Assembly: GCA_050178015.1 (NCBI GenBank)
Contig: JBFXGM010000015.1
Span: forward strand, 48,043 to 112,042
Reading direction: 5' to 3'
Source: Gaoshiqia sp050178015
GTDB lineage: Bacteria; Bacteroidota; Bacteroidia; Bacteroidales; Prolixibacteraceae
DNA: 64,000 nt
Shown: one piece after another, positions 10,539 to 20,428 of the stretch
How the letters are laid out: every line of letters begins with the position of its first letter
Numbering within the stretch: position 1 is the stretch's first letter
Notes under the pieces: model-generated
Told to the model about the DNA's origin: nothing
What the model saw: the letters and a program-made list of their open reading frames with translations, nothing else
Databases searched by the model: none
Translations under genes and position numbers: made by a program

Positions 10539-13391
10539 ATGAAACATATACAAACACGATTCATTTTATTTGCCATGTTTGTTTTCTTTCCATTTCTGAT
10601 GGAGGCACAGACGGTTGCAGAAAATGAAACTGATTCGCTGATTACTGCTAAAGACCCATTGGTACAGGTATCGTACCGTAAGGTAGCACAAAGTGACCTG
10701 TTGGGCGGCGTTTCTGTTATCAACATGGAAGAATTGACCCAAAAGAACTATAACACCTATAGTTTGGATAACCTGCAAGGGTATGCAGGAGGTTGGACCG
10801 GAAACTCGCTTTGGGGTATGGGCGACTACCTGGTGCTGGTTGACGGGGTTCCCCGCGATGCCAATAATGTGTTGCCCACCGAAATTGAGCAAATAACGCT
10901 GTTGAAAGGCGCTTCTGCCGTTGTGCTTTATGGTAGCCGTGCTGCCAAAGGAGTGGTTTACATTTCCACCAAGAGAGGTAAAGTGGAACCGTTAAAAATC
11001 AATGTGCGCGCCAATACCGGTTATCACGTGTCAAAGAGCTACCCCGAGTATTTAGGTTCAGCCGAATATATGACGCTTTATAATGAGGCCCGTACGAACG
11101 ATGGTTTAGCGCTGTCATACAGCAATGAGGCTATTTACAATCATGCTTCCGGAACCAATCCCTATCGGTATCCCGATGTTGATTTCTATTCTTCCGACTA
11201 TCTGAATAAAGCGTATAACCGTACCGATGTATCAACAGAGATTACAGGCGGAAACGATCGTGCTCGTTTTTATTCGAATATCGGGTATTACAATCAGGGG
11301 GATGTGTTAAATTTTGGCGAAGCTAAGGATAACAATGTCAACCGGTTGAATATTCGTGGTAATATCGACCTGAATATAAACGACTTCATCAGTGCCTATA
11401 TCAACGCCAATGCCACTTTTTATAATTCAAGGAGCGCGAATGCTTCCGGAGATAATTACTGGGCATCAGCTGCCAATCTGCGGCCGAACCGTGTAGCTCC
11501 GTTAGTTCCGTTGAGCTATATTGATCCGAACGACCTGGCTTCCTGGAGCAAGATCAATAGTAGTAATAACCTGATTGGCGGTCAATATTTTCTGGGTGGT
11601 ACCCAAACGGATATGACGAATATTTTTGCCGATTACTATGCCGGGGGCTATAATAAATGGACCAGCCGTCAGTTTCAGTTCGATACGGGCATCAATTTCG
11701 ATTTGGCCAGTGTGCTGAAAGGCCTCTCTTTTCACACCCAGTTTGCGGTTGACTATGCAACTTCGTACAGCACTTCGTACAACAATACCTATGCTGTTTA
11801 TGCACCATCCTGGTATAACTACAATGGCGCCGATGTAATCGCCGGACTGACAAAGTTTGGTAATGATGAAAAATCGGGCGTGCAGAATATCAGCGGAAGT
11901 ACCAGTCGGCAAACCATCGCGTTTTCCAGCTATTTCAAGTATGAAACGGCGATCAACAATGCTCATAACTTTACTGCCATGTTAATTGCAGCCGGTTATC
12001 AGCAAACACAATCCGAAGTGTATCACCGCACCAGCAACGCTAATCTTGGCTTGCAGTTGGGGTATAATTACAAAGGGAAGTATTATGCCGATTTGGGCGC
12101 CGCTGCCATTCATTCAGCCAAATTAGCGCCAGGTAATCGTGAAGCATTGTCACCTTCGCTTACCGTAGGATGGAAGCTGAACAAGGAGAATTTTCTGGCA
12201 AACTCTTCGGTAGTTGATGAATTGGTGTTGAGCGCTTCGGGTAGCATCCTGCATTCCGATTTGGATATCGTATATGAAGATGCTGAGTACTACCTGTACA
12301 CATCCAAATATGATCAGGCCGATGGTGCCTGGTGGGGTTGGTATGATGGAGCCGTTGAGCATTCAACCAATTCGAAACGAGGCAGCAACGAAGATTTGAC
12401 ATTCATCAAGCGGAAAGAATTTTCTGCCAATGTTCGGGCTTCGCTTTGGGAAAAATTGTTAACGGTCAATACATCTTTCTTCATCAATACGATGGAGGGA
12501 TTGCTTATTGAACCATCAACACTCTATCCGGAGTATTTCTTCACCTATTACCCAAATGCATCGTTTATCCCAATCGTAAACTTCAACAACGATAAACGGA
12601 CCGGTTTCGACTTCAACGTTACGTACAACAAGCAAGTCGGCGAAGTTGACTTCTCGTTGGGTGTTGGCGGTACCTATTATACCACCAAGGCCACACAACG
12701 CGACCAAATTTATGATTACGATTACCAAAAAAATGAAGGACGTCCTATTGATGGTATCTGGGGATTGGAAACCGAAGGCTTCTTCCAAAGCCAGGAGGAA
12801 ATTGATAATTCTGCTGACCCAACATTCGCGGGTACCATTAAGCCTGGCGATCTCAAATATGTCGATCAGAATGATGACAATTTGATCGACGAAAAAGACG
12901 TGGTGTATCTGGGCCGCGGCGGATGGAGCGGTGCTCCGCTTACCATGGGGGTTAACCTGACTGCCAAATGGAAAAACTTCACCTTCTTTGCCTTAGGTAC
13001 CGGTAACTTTGGCGCTTACGCCATGAAGAACAGCTCGTACTATTGGGTTTACGGCGAACGTAAATACTCTGAAGTTGTGCGCGACCGCTGGACGGAGGAA
13101 ACAAAGGCAACCGCTACTTATCCGCGGTTGACAACCGAAAGCGGAAGTAATAACTTCCGGGCATCAGATTTCTGGATGTACAAAACCGACCGGTTCAATT
13201 TGGCGAAAGTTCAGCTTACGTATGACCTGCCACAGAACCTGTTACAGAATTTCCTTTTCAAAGAAATCTCGACCTACGTCAGTGGGGCTAATTTGTTGAC
13301 CATCTCCAAAGAACGTAAAATTTTAGAGATGAATACGACCAGCGCTCCCCAAACACGATTCTTTAACATCGGTTTAAAAGCCGTATTCTAA
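10539..13391 (+). CDS. SusC/RagA-family TonB-dependent transporter 2 (no N-terminal carboxypeptidase-like domain)
   Basis: Second outer-membrane importer of the operon. At 950 residues it is about 100 shorter than the first because the plug begins soon after the signal peptide (MEAQ); the carboxypeptidase-D-like domain present in copy 1 is missing. The plug carries LVDGVPRD and GSRAAKGVVYISTKRG, and the barrel ends IGLKAVF. Paired with the SusD-like gene 28 nt downstream. A different oligomer range from pair 1 is plausible but not shown by sequence. Confidence 0.94.
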   Translation: MKHIQTRFILFAMFVFFPFLMEAQTVAENETDSLITAKDPLVQVSYRKVAQSDLLGGVSVINMEELTQKNYNTYSLDNLQGYAGGWTGNSLWGMGDYLVLVDGVPRDANNVLPTEIEQITLLKGASAVVLYGSRAAKGVVYISTKRGKVEPLKINVRANTGYHVSKSYPEYLGSAEYMTLYNEARTNDGLALSYSNEAIYNHASGTNPYRYPDVDFYSSDYLNKAYNRTDVSTEITGGNDRARFYSNIGYYNQGDVLNFGEAKDNNVNRLNIRGNIDLNINDFISAYINANATFYNSRSANASGDNYWASAANLRPNRVAPLVPLSYIDPNDLASWSKINSSNNLIGGQYFLGGTQTDMTNIFADYYAGGYNKWTSRQFQFDTGINFDLASVLKGLSFHTQFAVDYATSYSTSYNNTYAVYAPSWYNYNGADVIAGLTKFGNDEKSGVQNISGSTSRQTIAFSSYFKYETAINNAHNFTAMLIAAGYQQTQSEVYHRTSNANLGLQLGYNYKGKYYADLGAAAIHSAKLAPGNREALSPSLTVGWKLNKENFLANSSVVDELVLSASGSILHSDLDIVYEDAEYYLYTSKYDQADGAWWGWYDGAVEHSTNSKRGSNEDLTFIKRKEFSANVRASLWEKLLTVNTSFFINTMEGLLIEPSTLYPEYFFTYYPNASFIPIVNFNNDKRTGFDFNVTYNKQVGEVDFSLGVGGTYYTTKATQRDQIYDYDYQKNEGRPIDGIWGLETEGFFQSQEEIDNSADPTFAGTIKPGDLKYVDQNDDNLIDEKDVVYLGRGGWSGAPLTMGVNLTAKWKNFTFFALGTGNFGAYAMKNSSYYWVYGERKYSEVVRDRWTEETKATATYPRLTTESGSNNFRASDFWMYKTDRFNLAKVQLTYDLPQNLLQNFLFKEISTYVSGANLLTISKERKILEMNTTSAPQTRFFNIGLKAVF

Positions 13392-13419
13392 CGAATAAGT
13401 AATATAATAGGAATAAGTT

Positions 13420-15195
13420 ATGAAAAATATACTATCACTTTTCGTTCTTGTACTTCTGTTTTCAGCCTGCGACGATTTGTTCGAACCGGCTATTGAGAAC
13501 AACAGGGGGCTCGAAGCTATGTACAACGAACCTACTTATGCACAGGGCATTTTGGCCAATGCGTATATTCTGCTTCCCTATTCCGGCACACCCAATAGCG
13601 ATGTGGCAACGGATGATGCGGTGTCAAACGACAACAGTAATGCCTATCTGTCCATGGCAACCGGTTCGTGGACAGCCAATAGCAATCCCATGTCGCAATG
13701 GCAAGGCCGCAGAAATGCCATTCAATACCTGAACTTGTTTCTCGCGAATGTTGATGAAGTCGTTTGGAGTAAAGACGAAGTAATCCGGACCATGTACAAC
13801 GACCGTTTAAAAGGCGAAGCCTACGGTTTACGTGCGGTACAGATGTACTATCTGTTGTTGGCCCACGGCGGCTGGACCCAAGACGGAAGATTGCTGGGCG
13901 TTCCAAATCTCACCGAACCCGAAACTGCTTCGTCGGACTTTAACCTGCCCCGGAACACGTTTCAGGAATGTGTTGACCAGATTTTGGCCGATGCCAATCA
14001 AGCCATCGAACTGCTTCCGCTTGATTACGGTGATATCGCCGATGCTGATATCCCCAACAAATACAAGTCCCTGGGAGTATCCAATGCCGGTGATTATAAC
14101 CGCGTAAACGGTAACCACATGCGAGGCCGTATAACCGGACGTATCGTAGAAGCCGTGCGCGCTCAGCTTGCCTTGTTGTCGGCCAGCCCGGCATACAGTG
14201 CCGGTACTGATGTAAGCTGGGAAGATGCCGCCAATTTTGCCGCCACTGTACTCGACCGGATCAATGGCGTTAGCGGTTTGGCTGCCAACGGTGGAATTTG
14301 GTATGAGAAAAATCAAGTGGAAAATTTGGCCTCCGGTGAAAATCACGCCGAAATTATCTGGAGGGGTGATATCGGTCAGAGCATTTCGTTGGAGACTGAC
14401 AATTTCCCGCCTTCTTTGTTTGGCCGGGGTCGTGTAAACCCAACCCAAAACTTGGTGGATGCTTTCCCGATGGTCAATGGTTATCCCATTACCGATCCGG
14501 CAAGTGGCTACGACCCTGCCAATCCGTACGCGGATCGCGACCCCCGTCTGGGAAAGTACATTGTAGTTAATGAAAGCAAGCAAGGGCCAAGTAGTAGTAC
14601 AATTGTTATCGGAACCTATGGTACCAATAACGATGTGATCAATAAGGAAAGCGGTTTGTCAACCCGTACCGGTTATTATTTGCGCAAATTAATGCGTTCG
14701 GATTGTAACCCTGATCCTCAGTATAATACTGAGCAGAAGCATTATACCGCCCGTATCCGCTATACCGAAATGTTCCTGGCTTATGCCGAAGCTGCAAACG
14801 AAGCCTGGGGGCCCACCAGCAATGGCGGACATGCTTATTCGGCTTACGATGTGGTTAAAGCAATTCGCCAAAGAGCCGGTATCGGAACCGATAATAGCGA
14901 TGCTTACCTGGAGTCGGTTAAAGGTGATCAGGATGCCATGCGGCAACTTATTCGGAATGAGAGACGTCTGGAACTCTGTTTCGAGAATCAACGCTTCTGG
15001 GATTTGCGTCGCTGGAAAGTGGCCAACCTGAATGAAACCGCTCGCGGTATGCAAATTGATAAGCCTAGCGGTGCATTGACCTACTCACCCCTAAATGTTG
15101 AAATCAGGGACTACAAAGACTATATGTATCATGGCCCGGTACCTTATGGTGAAATCCAGAAATGGAGCAACCTGGAACAGAATGCGGGCTGGTAA
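13420..15195 (+). CDS. SusD/RagB-family nutrient-binding lipoprotein 2
   Basis: Partner of the second SusC-like transporter. A short lipoprotein signal ends LLFSACDD, with Cys17 as the lipid anchor. The RagB C-terminal signature (IRNERRLELCFENQRFWDLRRW) and a terminal NLEQNAGW are present. It is 591 residues long, normal for the family. It lies between its SusC and the glycan-binding lipoprotein, the usual susC-susD-SGBP-enzyme order. Confidence 0.94.
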   Translation: MKNILSLFVLVLLFSACDDLFEPAIENNRGLEAMYNEPTYAQGILANAYILLPYSGTPNSDVATDDAVSNDNSNAYLSMATGSWTANSNPMSQWQGRRNAIQYLNLFLANVDEVVWSKDEVIRTMYNDRLKGEAYGLRAVQMYYLLLAHGGWTQDGRLLGVPNLTEPETASSDFNLPRNTFQECVDQILADANQAIELLPLDYGDIADADIPNKYKSLGVSNAGDYNRVNGNHMRGRITGRIVEAVRAQLALLSASPAYSAGTDVSWEDAANFAATVLDRINGVSGLAANGGIWYEKNQVENLASGENHAEIIWRGDIGQSISLETDNFPPSLFGRGRVNPTQNLVDAFPMVNGYPITDPASGYDPANPYADRDPRLGKYIVVNESKQGPSSSTIVIGTYGTNNDVINKESGLSTRTGYYLRKLMRSDCNPDPQYNTEQKHYTARIRYTEMFLAYAEAANEAWGPTSNGGHAYSAYDVVKAIRQRAGIGTDNSDAYLESVKGDQDAMRQLIRNERRLELCFENQRFWDLRRWKVANLNETARGMQIDKPSGALTYSPLNVEIRDYKDYMYHGPVPYGEIQKWSNLEQNAGW

Positions 15196-15220
15196 TTTGT
15201 AATGATAAATATTGAAGAAT

Positions 15221-16327
15221 ATGAAACAGTTTAAATTTTTATGGATATTGGCTGCCGGACTCTTATCATTAGTGATGACGTCCTGCGAAAATCAGGATGT
15301 TGAGTTTCCGGATTTCGATCACAGTTCTGTCTATTTTGCCTACCAGTATCCGGTGCGAACAATTGTACTGGGTGAGGATATTGTCGATAATACCCTTGAT
15401 AATGAGCATAAATGTGAAATTTATGCCACCATGGGCGGCGTTTACAACAATACGCACCGAATCGATATTGATGTGGTGGTGAACAATTCTTTGGTGAACA
15501 ATTTGTTTTTCGGAGATGGTTCTCCGGTACTGGCCATGCCTTCAGCTTATTACACGTTGTCAGGGAACCAGATATCGTTGGATCAAGAGATGCAAGGCAG
15601 CGTACAGGTACAATTAACCGATGCATTTTTTGCCGATGCGCAATCCTTGAAAAACACCTATGTGATCCCTTTGCAGATGACCAGTGTGGCGAATGCCGAC
15701 TCCATCCTTTCCGGAAAACCAAAATTTGATGGTGCCGTCAGGGGTAATACCGCTGATTGGGATGTTGAACCTAAAGATTTTGTGCTTTATTGCGTGAAAT
15801 TTATCAACCCCTGGCATGCCAATTACCTGCGCCGCGGGAAGGATGTTATCACCAAGGACGGGGTCACTACAAATGTTGTCCGGCACAGTACGTATGTCGA
15901 AAATGATGAGGTGATTCATCTGAGCACACTTTCAATGAACAGCCTTCAGCTTCCGATGGATTTTTACAACAAAGAAGGTCAGAATCTGAATTTTAAAGTG
16001 AATTTGAATTTTGATGCTAATCAAAATGTAACAGCCGTTCCATTTGAGTCATCTTATAACCTGAACGATACTGTTCGGGTATATAACATCACAACTTCCG
16101 GTAACGGCTCATTCGTTAAAGAAGGAGATAAAGACAGCTGGGGAAATAAAGACCGTGATGCCCTATACCTGCAGTACAATATCGGGTATGAGGTAGAAAT
16201 CAAGTATCCCAAGCGTGGTCTTCCCGATGATATCCAGCAGGTTACTTATAATACTACGGATACTCTTGTCGTTCGCGACCGCGGTGTTACCATAGAAACA
16301 TTCTCTCCTTCGTATAATGTTAACTAA
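15221..16327 (+). CDS. DUF1735/DUF5627-like lipoprotein, putative surface glycan-binding protein
   Basis: Lipoprotein with a signal ending VMTSCENQD. The N-terminal half looks like the DUF1735 beta-sandwich found in proteins encoded next to SusD; the C-terminal part (about 190-368) resembles DUF5627, with KDFVLYCVKFINPWHANYLRRG. Proteins in this position of xylan loci usually act as surface glycan-binding proteins that hold the polymer for the GH10 enzyme. No catalytic motif is visible. I chose the ATG at 15221 over an in-frame TTG three codons upstream. It ends 14 nt before the GH10 gene. The domain names are from memory and should be confirmed. Confidence 0.75.
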   Translation: MKQFKFLWILAAGLLSLVMTSCENQDVEFPDFDHSSVYFAYQYPVRTIVLGEDIVDNTLDNEHKCEIYATMGGVYNNTHRIDIDVVVNNSLVNNLFFGDGSPVLAMPSAYYTLSGNQISLDQEMQGSVQVQLTDAFFADAQSLKNTYVIPLQMTSVANADSILSGKPKFDGAVRGNTADWDVEPKDFVLYCVKFINPWHANYLRRGKDVITKDGVTTNVVRHSTYVENDEVIHLSTLSMNSLQLPMDFYNKEGQNLNFKVNLNFDANQNVTAVPFESSYNLNDTVRVYNITTSGNGSFVKEGDKDSWGNKDRDALYLQYNIGYEVEIKYPKRGLPDDIQQVTYNTTDTLVVRDRGVTIETFSPSYNVN

Positions 16328-16341
16328 TCGGCTAAATCAAG

Positions 16342-18498
16342 ATGAATATGAAATATTTAAATAAGTTTTGGCTGGGTGCTATTGCTTTATCGGTCTTAGC
16401 ATCTTGTGTAGATGACAGTAGGTTTGGCTTCGATGTGGAGAAGCCGGAAAGCCTTGCCAAGCTGGAATACTTAAATGATTATGACGTGTTGAAATCATAC
16501 GTTGACCGCAGCGCCAACCCCGACTTTAAGTTGGGGGCCGGCGTGTCGGTCGATGGTTTTAACGGCAAGGGATTAGTCTATAGCCACATCGTCTCGAACT
16601 TCGATGAAGTGACTGCCGGCTGGGAAATGAAGCACGGTGGCATTGTGCAGAACGACGGAAGTTTAAACCTGACAAGGGTAATAAATTTCGTAAATACGGC
16701 CCAGGAGGTAGGCATAACAATTTATGGGCACACCTTGGCTTGGCATGCCAATCAAAATGCTGAATATCTGAACAGTATTATTGCTGATCGGGAAATTGAA
16801 ACTGATCCAAATGATGGTAACAACAGTTTGCATGCAACCACACCAAATGCTAATGCCAACATCTGGGACTGGCAGCTTGAATACGTACTGCCTACTCCAT
16901 TAACACAAGGAGTGGAATATACAATAAAATTGCGTGCAAAAGCCTCAGCCCCATTTACTGTGGGCTTTTGGAGGACTGATGGTTCGTCAACCAATTATGG
17001 TCCGGACATAGCGTTTGGTGAAAGCTGGAGCGATGCTACCGTAACATTTACACCGAGTATGAATGCTACCAAATTGCAATTTTGTTTCGGAACTTTTGCC
17101 GGTGATCTTTATTTTGATGACATGGTCCTCACCGCAAGTGGTTCCGAAGAGAATTTAATTGAAAATGGAGCTTTCGATGAAGAAACTCTGAGCGGATGGC
17201 AAAAACCAAGTTGGCATGCTTACACCTTTTTGGTTGAACCTGTTGCCGCTGGACCTGCCACATGGTGGATGAACCTGGTAAATAACAGCGATGTCGAAAG
17301 TGATGATGTTTCCAGCTTCTTTGCTACAGAGGTTGCAGTTGGTCCAAATGCCGCTACAATTGGTGCTGAAGGTACAGGAGCCGATGGTGTGGGAAGAGCA
17401 ATTGTTGTTCAATCGGGAGATAGCCCCGTTAACCCATGGGATACCCAGTTCTTTGTAAAAGCACCCCAGCAATTGGAAGCAGGTCAAGCCTATCGGTTTA
17501 GTATGAAGGTCAAAGCGGATAAACCAGCAACTATCGAGTCTCAAGCGCACAATAATCCGGGGGGCTATTTACACTGGTCTATGGTTGGCAGCCCGTCAGT
17601 GACTACCGAATGGCAGGAATATACTAATTCCGGAATCATTTCAGCCGAACAAGCAGGCTCCAATGGTATGAACACCATAGCTTTTAATCTTGCTGTTTTT
17701 GCAGAAGCCAATACGTATTATTTTGATGATATCGTATGGGAGATCGAGGAGTCGGGAGATAAAATGCCACTGACACCTGAAGAAAAGGCAGATACCCTTT
17801 CCTGGGCACTGGAGAACTGGATTGCCGGAACACTGGAAGTTACCAAAGGTTACGTGAAAGCCTGGGATGTGGTGAACGAGCCGATGGATGATGGCAGCCC
17901 CTATGACCTGAAAACCGGTATTGGTAAAACGGATATGGCTGCTGACGAATTCTACTGGCAGGATTACCTGGGCAAAGACTATGCGGTGATGGCTTTCAAC
18001 CTGGCCCGTCAATACGGCAACTCGGATGATATCCTTTTCATCAACGACTATAACCTGGAGTACAATCTCGACAAATGCAAAGGCTTGATTGCTTACGTGG
18101 AATACATCGAAAGCAAAGGCGCTCAGGTGGATGGAATCGGCACGCAAATGCACATCAACATCGATTCGGATAAGGACAAAATCGTAGAGATGTTCGAGTT
18201 GCTGGCAGCTACCGGAAAGCTGATCAAAATTTCGGAGCTGGATATGGGTGTCGGTGTTAAGACCAACCAAGCTACCGAAGAACACTACGCCGCTCAGGCC
18301 GAAATGTATCAATTTGTTGTTGAGAAATACTTTGAGATTATTCCAGCCAGCCAACGGTATGGAATCACTGTTTGGAGCCCGACGGACAGCCCTGACAGCT
18401 CTTCGTGGAGAGCCGACGAGCCGATTGGCTTGTGGACATTAGGTTACAACCGGAAACCAGCTTACGCCGGTTTTGCCGATGGTTTATCCGGAAACTAA
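16342..18498 (+). CDS. GH10 endo-beta-1,4-xylanase lipoprotein with CBM-like modules inserted in the catalytic domain
   Basis: Cell-surface endoxylanase expected to make the first cuts in xylan. Lipobox LASC. GH10 sequence runs to about residue 150 (YGHTLAWHANQ) and resumes near 475; about 320 residues lie between and contain two beta-sandwich segments resembling CBM4/9-type modules (about 150-270 and 275-470). The catalytic residues lie after the insert: acid/base Glu513 (WDVVNEP) and nucleophile Glu632 (ISELDMG). This layout is known from surface GH10 enzymes of Bacteroidetes xylan loci, where the modules bind xylan. Last gene of unit 1, followed by a strong terminator. Confidence 0.95.
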   Translation: MNMKYLNKFWLGAIALSVLASCVDDSRFGFDVEKPESLAKLEYLNDYDVLKSYVDRSANPDFKLGAGVSVDGFNGKGLVYSHIVSNFDEVTAGWEMKHGGIVQNDGSLNLTRVINFVNTAQEVGITIYGHTLAWHANQNAEYLNSIIADREIETDPNDGNNSLHATTPNANANIWDWQLEYVLPTPLTQGVEYTIKLRAKASAPFTVGFWRTDGSSTNYGPDIAFGESWSDATVTFTPSMNATKLQFCFGTFAGDLYFDDMVLTASGSEENLIENGAFDEETLSGWQKPSWHAYTFLVEPVAAGPATWWMNLVNNSDVESDDVSSFFATEVAVGPNAATIGAEGTGADGVGRAIVVQSGDSPVNPWDTQFFVKAPQQLEAGQAYRFSMKVKADKPATIESQAHNNPGGYLHWSMVGSPSVTTEWQEYTNSGIISAEQAGSNGMNTIAFNLAVFAEANTYYFDDIVWEIEESGDKMPLTPEEKADTLSWALENWIAGTLEVTKGYVKAWDVVNEPMDDGSPYDLKTGIGKTDMAADEFYWQDYLGKDYAVMAFNLARQYGNSDDILFINDYNLEYNLDKCKGLIAYVEYIESKGAQVDGIGTQMHINIDSDKDKIVEMFELLAATGKLIKISELDMGVGVKTNQATEEHYAAQAEMYQFVVEKYFEIIPASQRYGITVWSPTDSPDSSSWRADEPIGLWTLGYNRKPAYAGFADGLSGN

Positions 18499-18525
18499 GA
18501 AGATTTGATTTTTAGATGATTAGGG

Positions 18526-18562
18526 AGAGGTGATCCGTAATGGGTTGCCTCTTTCTTTTTTC
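18526..18562 (+). terminator. Rho-independent terminator ending the first xylan operon
   Basis: A stem of about 11 pairs (AGAGGTGATCC with GGGTTGCCTCT, with G:U pairs and a loop of 5) is followed by TTTCTTTTTT. It lies 28 nt after the GH10 stop and separates unit 1 from unit 2. Confidence 0.75.
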
Positions 18563-18610
18563 CATGTTTTGTTGAAACACCCTGCAGATGGCGTGTTTGT
18601 GCGGCTTTTC

Positions 18611-18644
18611 TGAATTGTGTCCCAAATTAAAAATCAAATATCCA
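18611..18644 (+). promoter_or_regulatory. Operator-like element, copy 2 of 2
   Basis: Matches 3266-3299 at 32 of 34 positions, including CAAATTAAAAATCAAATA, and ends 31 nt before a TAnnTTTG box exactly as copy 1 does. The flanking sequence is only weakly alike, so the match reflects a retained site more than a large duplication. It marks the start of the second xylan transcription unit. Confidence 0.75.
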
Positions 18645-18674
18645 GAATTGAAATCCGTTCGGTTTGTCTGAAAC

Positions 18675-18682
18675 TATTTTTG
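18675..18682 (+). promoter_or_regulatory. Bacteroidetes -7 box of the second xylan operon
   Basis: TATTTTTG fits TAnnTTTG and sits 31 nt after operator copy 2. Transcription would start near 18688, about 54 nt upstream of the ATG at 18742. This supports that ATG over an in-frame TTG at 18664, which lies upstream of the -7 box. Confidence 0.6.
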
Positions 18683-18741
18683 ATTGTCGGGAATTCGTTT
18701 CTTCCCGATTGGCTGAAACAAATAAACTCAAACCTAACTGC

Positions 18742-20370
18742 ATGATTGATTTGCAAAAATATTTGAAGTGGATATCTCTTGTCATGGTCATCGCGGTTGC
18801 TTCCTGCAGCAAAGATTCAGAAGAAGAGGAACTCGTTTTACCCGCTTCACTCTCCTTTGTCGAAAACACCTTGCCAACCGGTGAGTTGTCGGTGGAAGAA
18901 GGTACTGTGAATTTTGATGTGGAGTGGGCACACACCAAATGGACCGTTAAAGCAGGCGATGCCGTAGCAGGCCAAAAATTTATTACGAAAGTTTCGCCCT
19001 CCTTGGCCGGTTCCGTTGATGAAGCTCAAACCCGCTCAACGGTATCGCTTACCTACTGGTCCAACACCACGCACACCGTTAACCGCCAGAAATTGATCCT
19101 CAGCTCAACCACCGAAAATTTGAGTGATACCATCATCATCAGCCAGGCCGCCAAACCGGTGCAGCCGATCAACGTCACTTTCGACCTAAATACCACTTAT
19201 CAAACCATATCGGGCTTTGGCGGAGCCAACATGATTTGGGGAACCGATTACCTCACCGAAACCGAGTTGGATCTGGCTTTTGGCACGGGCGACACCGACA
19301 TGGGACTTTCCATTTACCGGGTGCGCTTGTCATCGAGTAAAAACGATTGGGAGGGCTTGGTCAACTCCATCAAAGGAGCCAACCAACGGGGCGCGACTGT
19401 GCTGGCCAGTCCGTGGTCGCCTCCTGCCGAGTGGAAAAGCAACAACTCCACCAGTGGCGGCGGCTATTTGCTACCGGAGCACTACGCCGATTTTGCCGAT
19501 TACATCAACGAGTTTATCCAGTTTATGGCCGACCGCGGCGCAACAGTCGATGTGGTTTCCATTCAGAATGAACCCGACTGGCAGGTAACTTATGAAGGTT
19601 GCGAATACACCTTTGACGAGATGTTCAACTTCGTGAAAAACCACGCCGGCACCATCCAGGGAGCCAAAGTGCTGGCGGCCGAGTCCCTGAACTCGAACCA
19701 TGCTTATACCGATCTGATCATGAACGATGCGCTTGCCAATGAGAATTTGGATATCGTTGGCGGCCATTTGTATGGATCGGGTTTGGCCACCTATCCTTTG
19801 GCCGAACAAAAGGGCAAGGAAATTTGGATGACCGAACACCTGCTCAACCTCAATAGTGGCAACAACCCGGCAAACTGGACCGAAAATACCGACGTGACGA
19901 CGATCTGGAACGAAACCATGGAGATGGTCAAGGAGATTCAAACTTGCATGAGTTATAACTGGAACGCCTACATTTGGTGGTATATCCGCCGCTACTATTC
20001 CTTTTTGGGTGATGGCGAGCGTGGAACCAGCCGGGGACAGATTTTGAAAAGAGGCTACGCCATGTCCCAGTTTTCCAAGTTTATCCGGCCCGGCTATGTT
20101 CGGATCAAGACGCAAATCGAAAATTCAACGACAGGATTGATGATTACCGCTTATGAAGGCGAGAATGAAGTTGTCGCGGTCATAGTTAACCCAAACAGTT
20201 CAGCGGTTCCCGGGGTCACGCTGCAGGCTCCTTCAACCGGAGCATCGGCGGTGGCGTACTCAACCTCCGAATTTGTAAATCGTAAAATGGAATCGCTTAC
20301 CGCGGAGAATGACAAATTTTTGTTGGAGGTTCCGGCCAGCAGTGTGACAACGGTTGTATTCGGTAATTAG
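18742..20370 (+). CDS. GH30 subfamily 8-type glucuronoxylan endoxylanase lipoprotein with N-terminal BACON-like domain
   Basis: Endoxylanase expected to cut xylan next to 4-O-methylglucuronate side chains. From the ATG at 18742: lipobox VASC, an Ig-like BACON-type domain (about 35-150), then the TIM barrel with acid/base Glu277 (SIQNEPDW) and nucleophile Glu365 (WMTEH). The segment IWWYIRRYYS with Arg416/Arg417 matches the GH30_8 loop that holds the glucuronate carboxylate. A C-terminal beta domain follows, ending SSVTTVVFGN. First gene of unit 2; the CE15 and GH115 genes downstream act on the same side chain. Confidence 0.93.
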   Translation: MIDLQKYLKWISLVMVIAVASCSKDSEEEELVLPASLSFVENTLPTGELSVEEGTVNFDVEWAHTKWTVKAGDAVAGQKFITKVSPSLAGSVDEAQTRSTVSLTYWSNTTHTVNRQKLILSSTTENLSDTIIISQAAKPVQPINVTFDLNTTYQTISGFGGANMIWGTDYLTETELDLAFGTGDTDMGLSIYRVRLSSSKNDWEGLVNSIKGANQRGATVLASPWSPPAEWKSNNSTSGGGYLLPEHYADFADYINEFIQFMADRGATVDVVSIQNEPDWQVTYEGCEYTFDEMFNFVKNHAGTIQGAKVLAAESLNSNHAYTDLIMNDALANENLDIVGGHLYGSGLATYPLAEQKGKEIWMTEHLLNLNSGNNPANWTENTDVTTIWNETMEMVKEIQTCMSYNWNAYIWWYIRRYYSFLGDGERGTSRGQILKRGYAMSQFSKFIRPGYVRIKTQIENSTTGLMITAYEGENEVVAVIVNPNSSAVPGVTLQAPSTGASAVAYSTSEFVNRKMESLTAENDKFLLEVPASSVTTVVFGN

Positions 20371-20428
20371 AATTTATTCAGATGAATTTTTTCAATAAGA
20401 AATGAAAGCCGGAGGGAAAATAACAATG

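Noticed and set aside
18664..18741. N-terminal extension of the GH30 protein from TTG at 18664
   Set aside because: It would start upstream of the -7 box at 18675 and place 26 residues before a normal lipoprotein signal.
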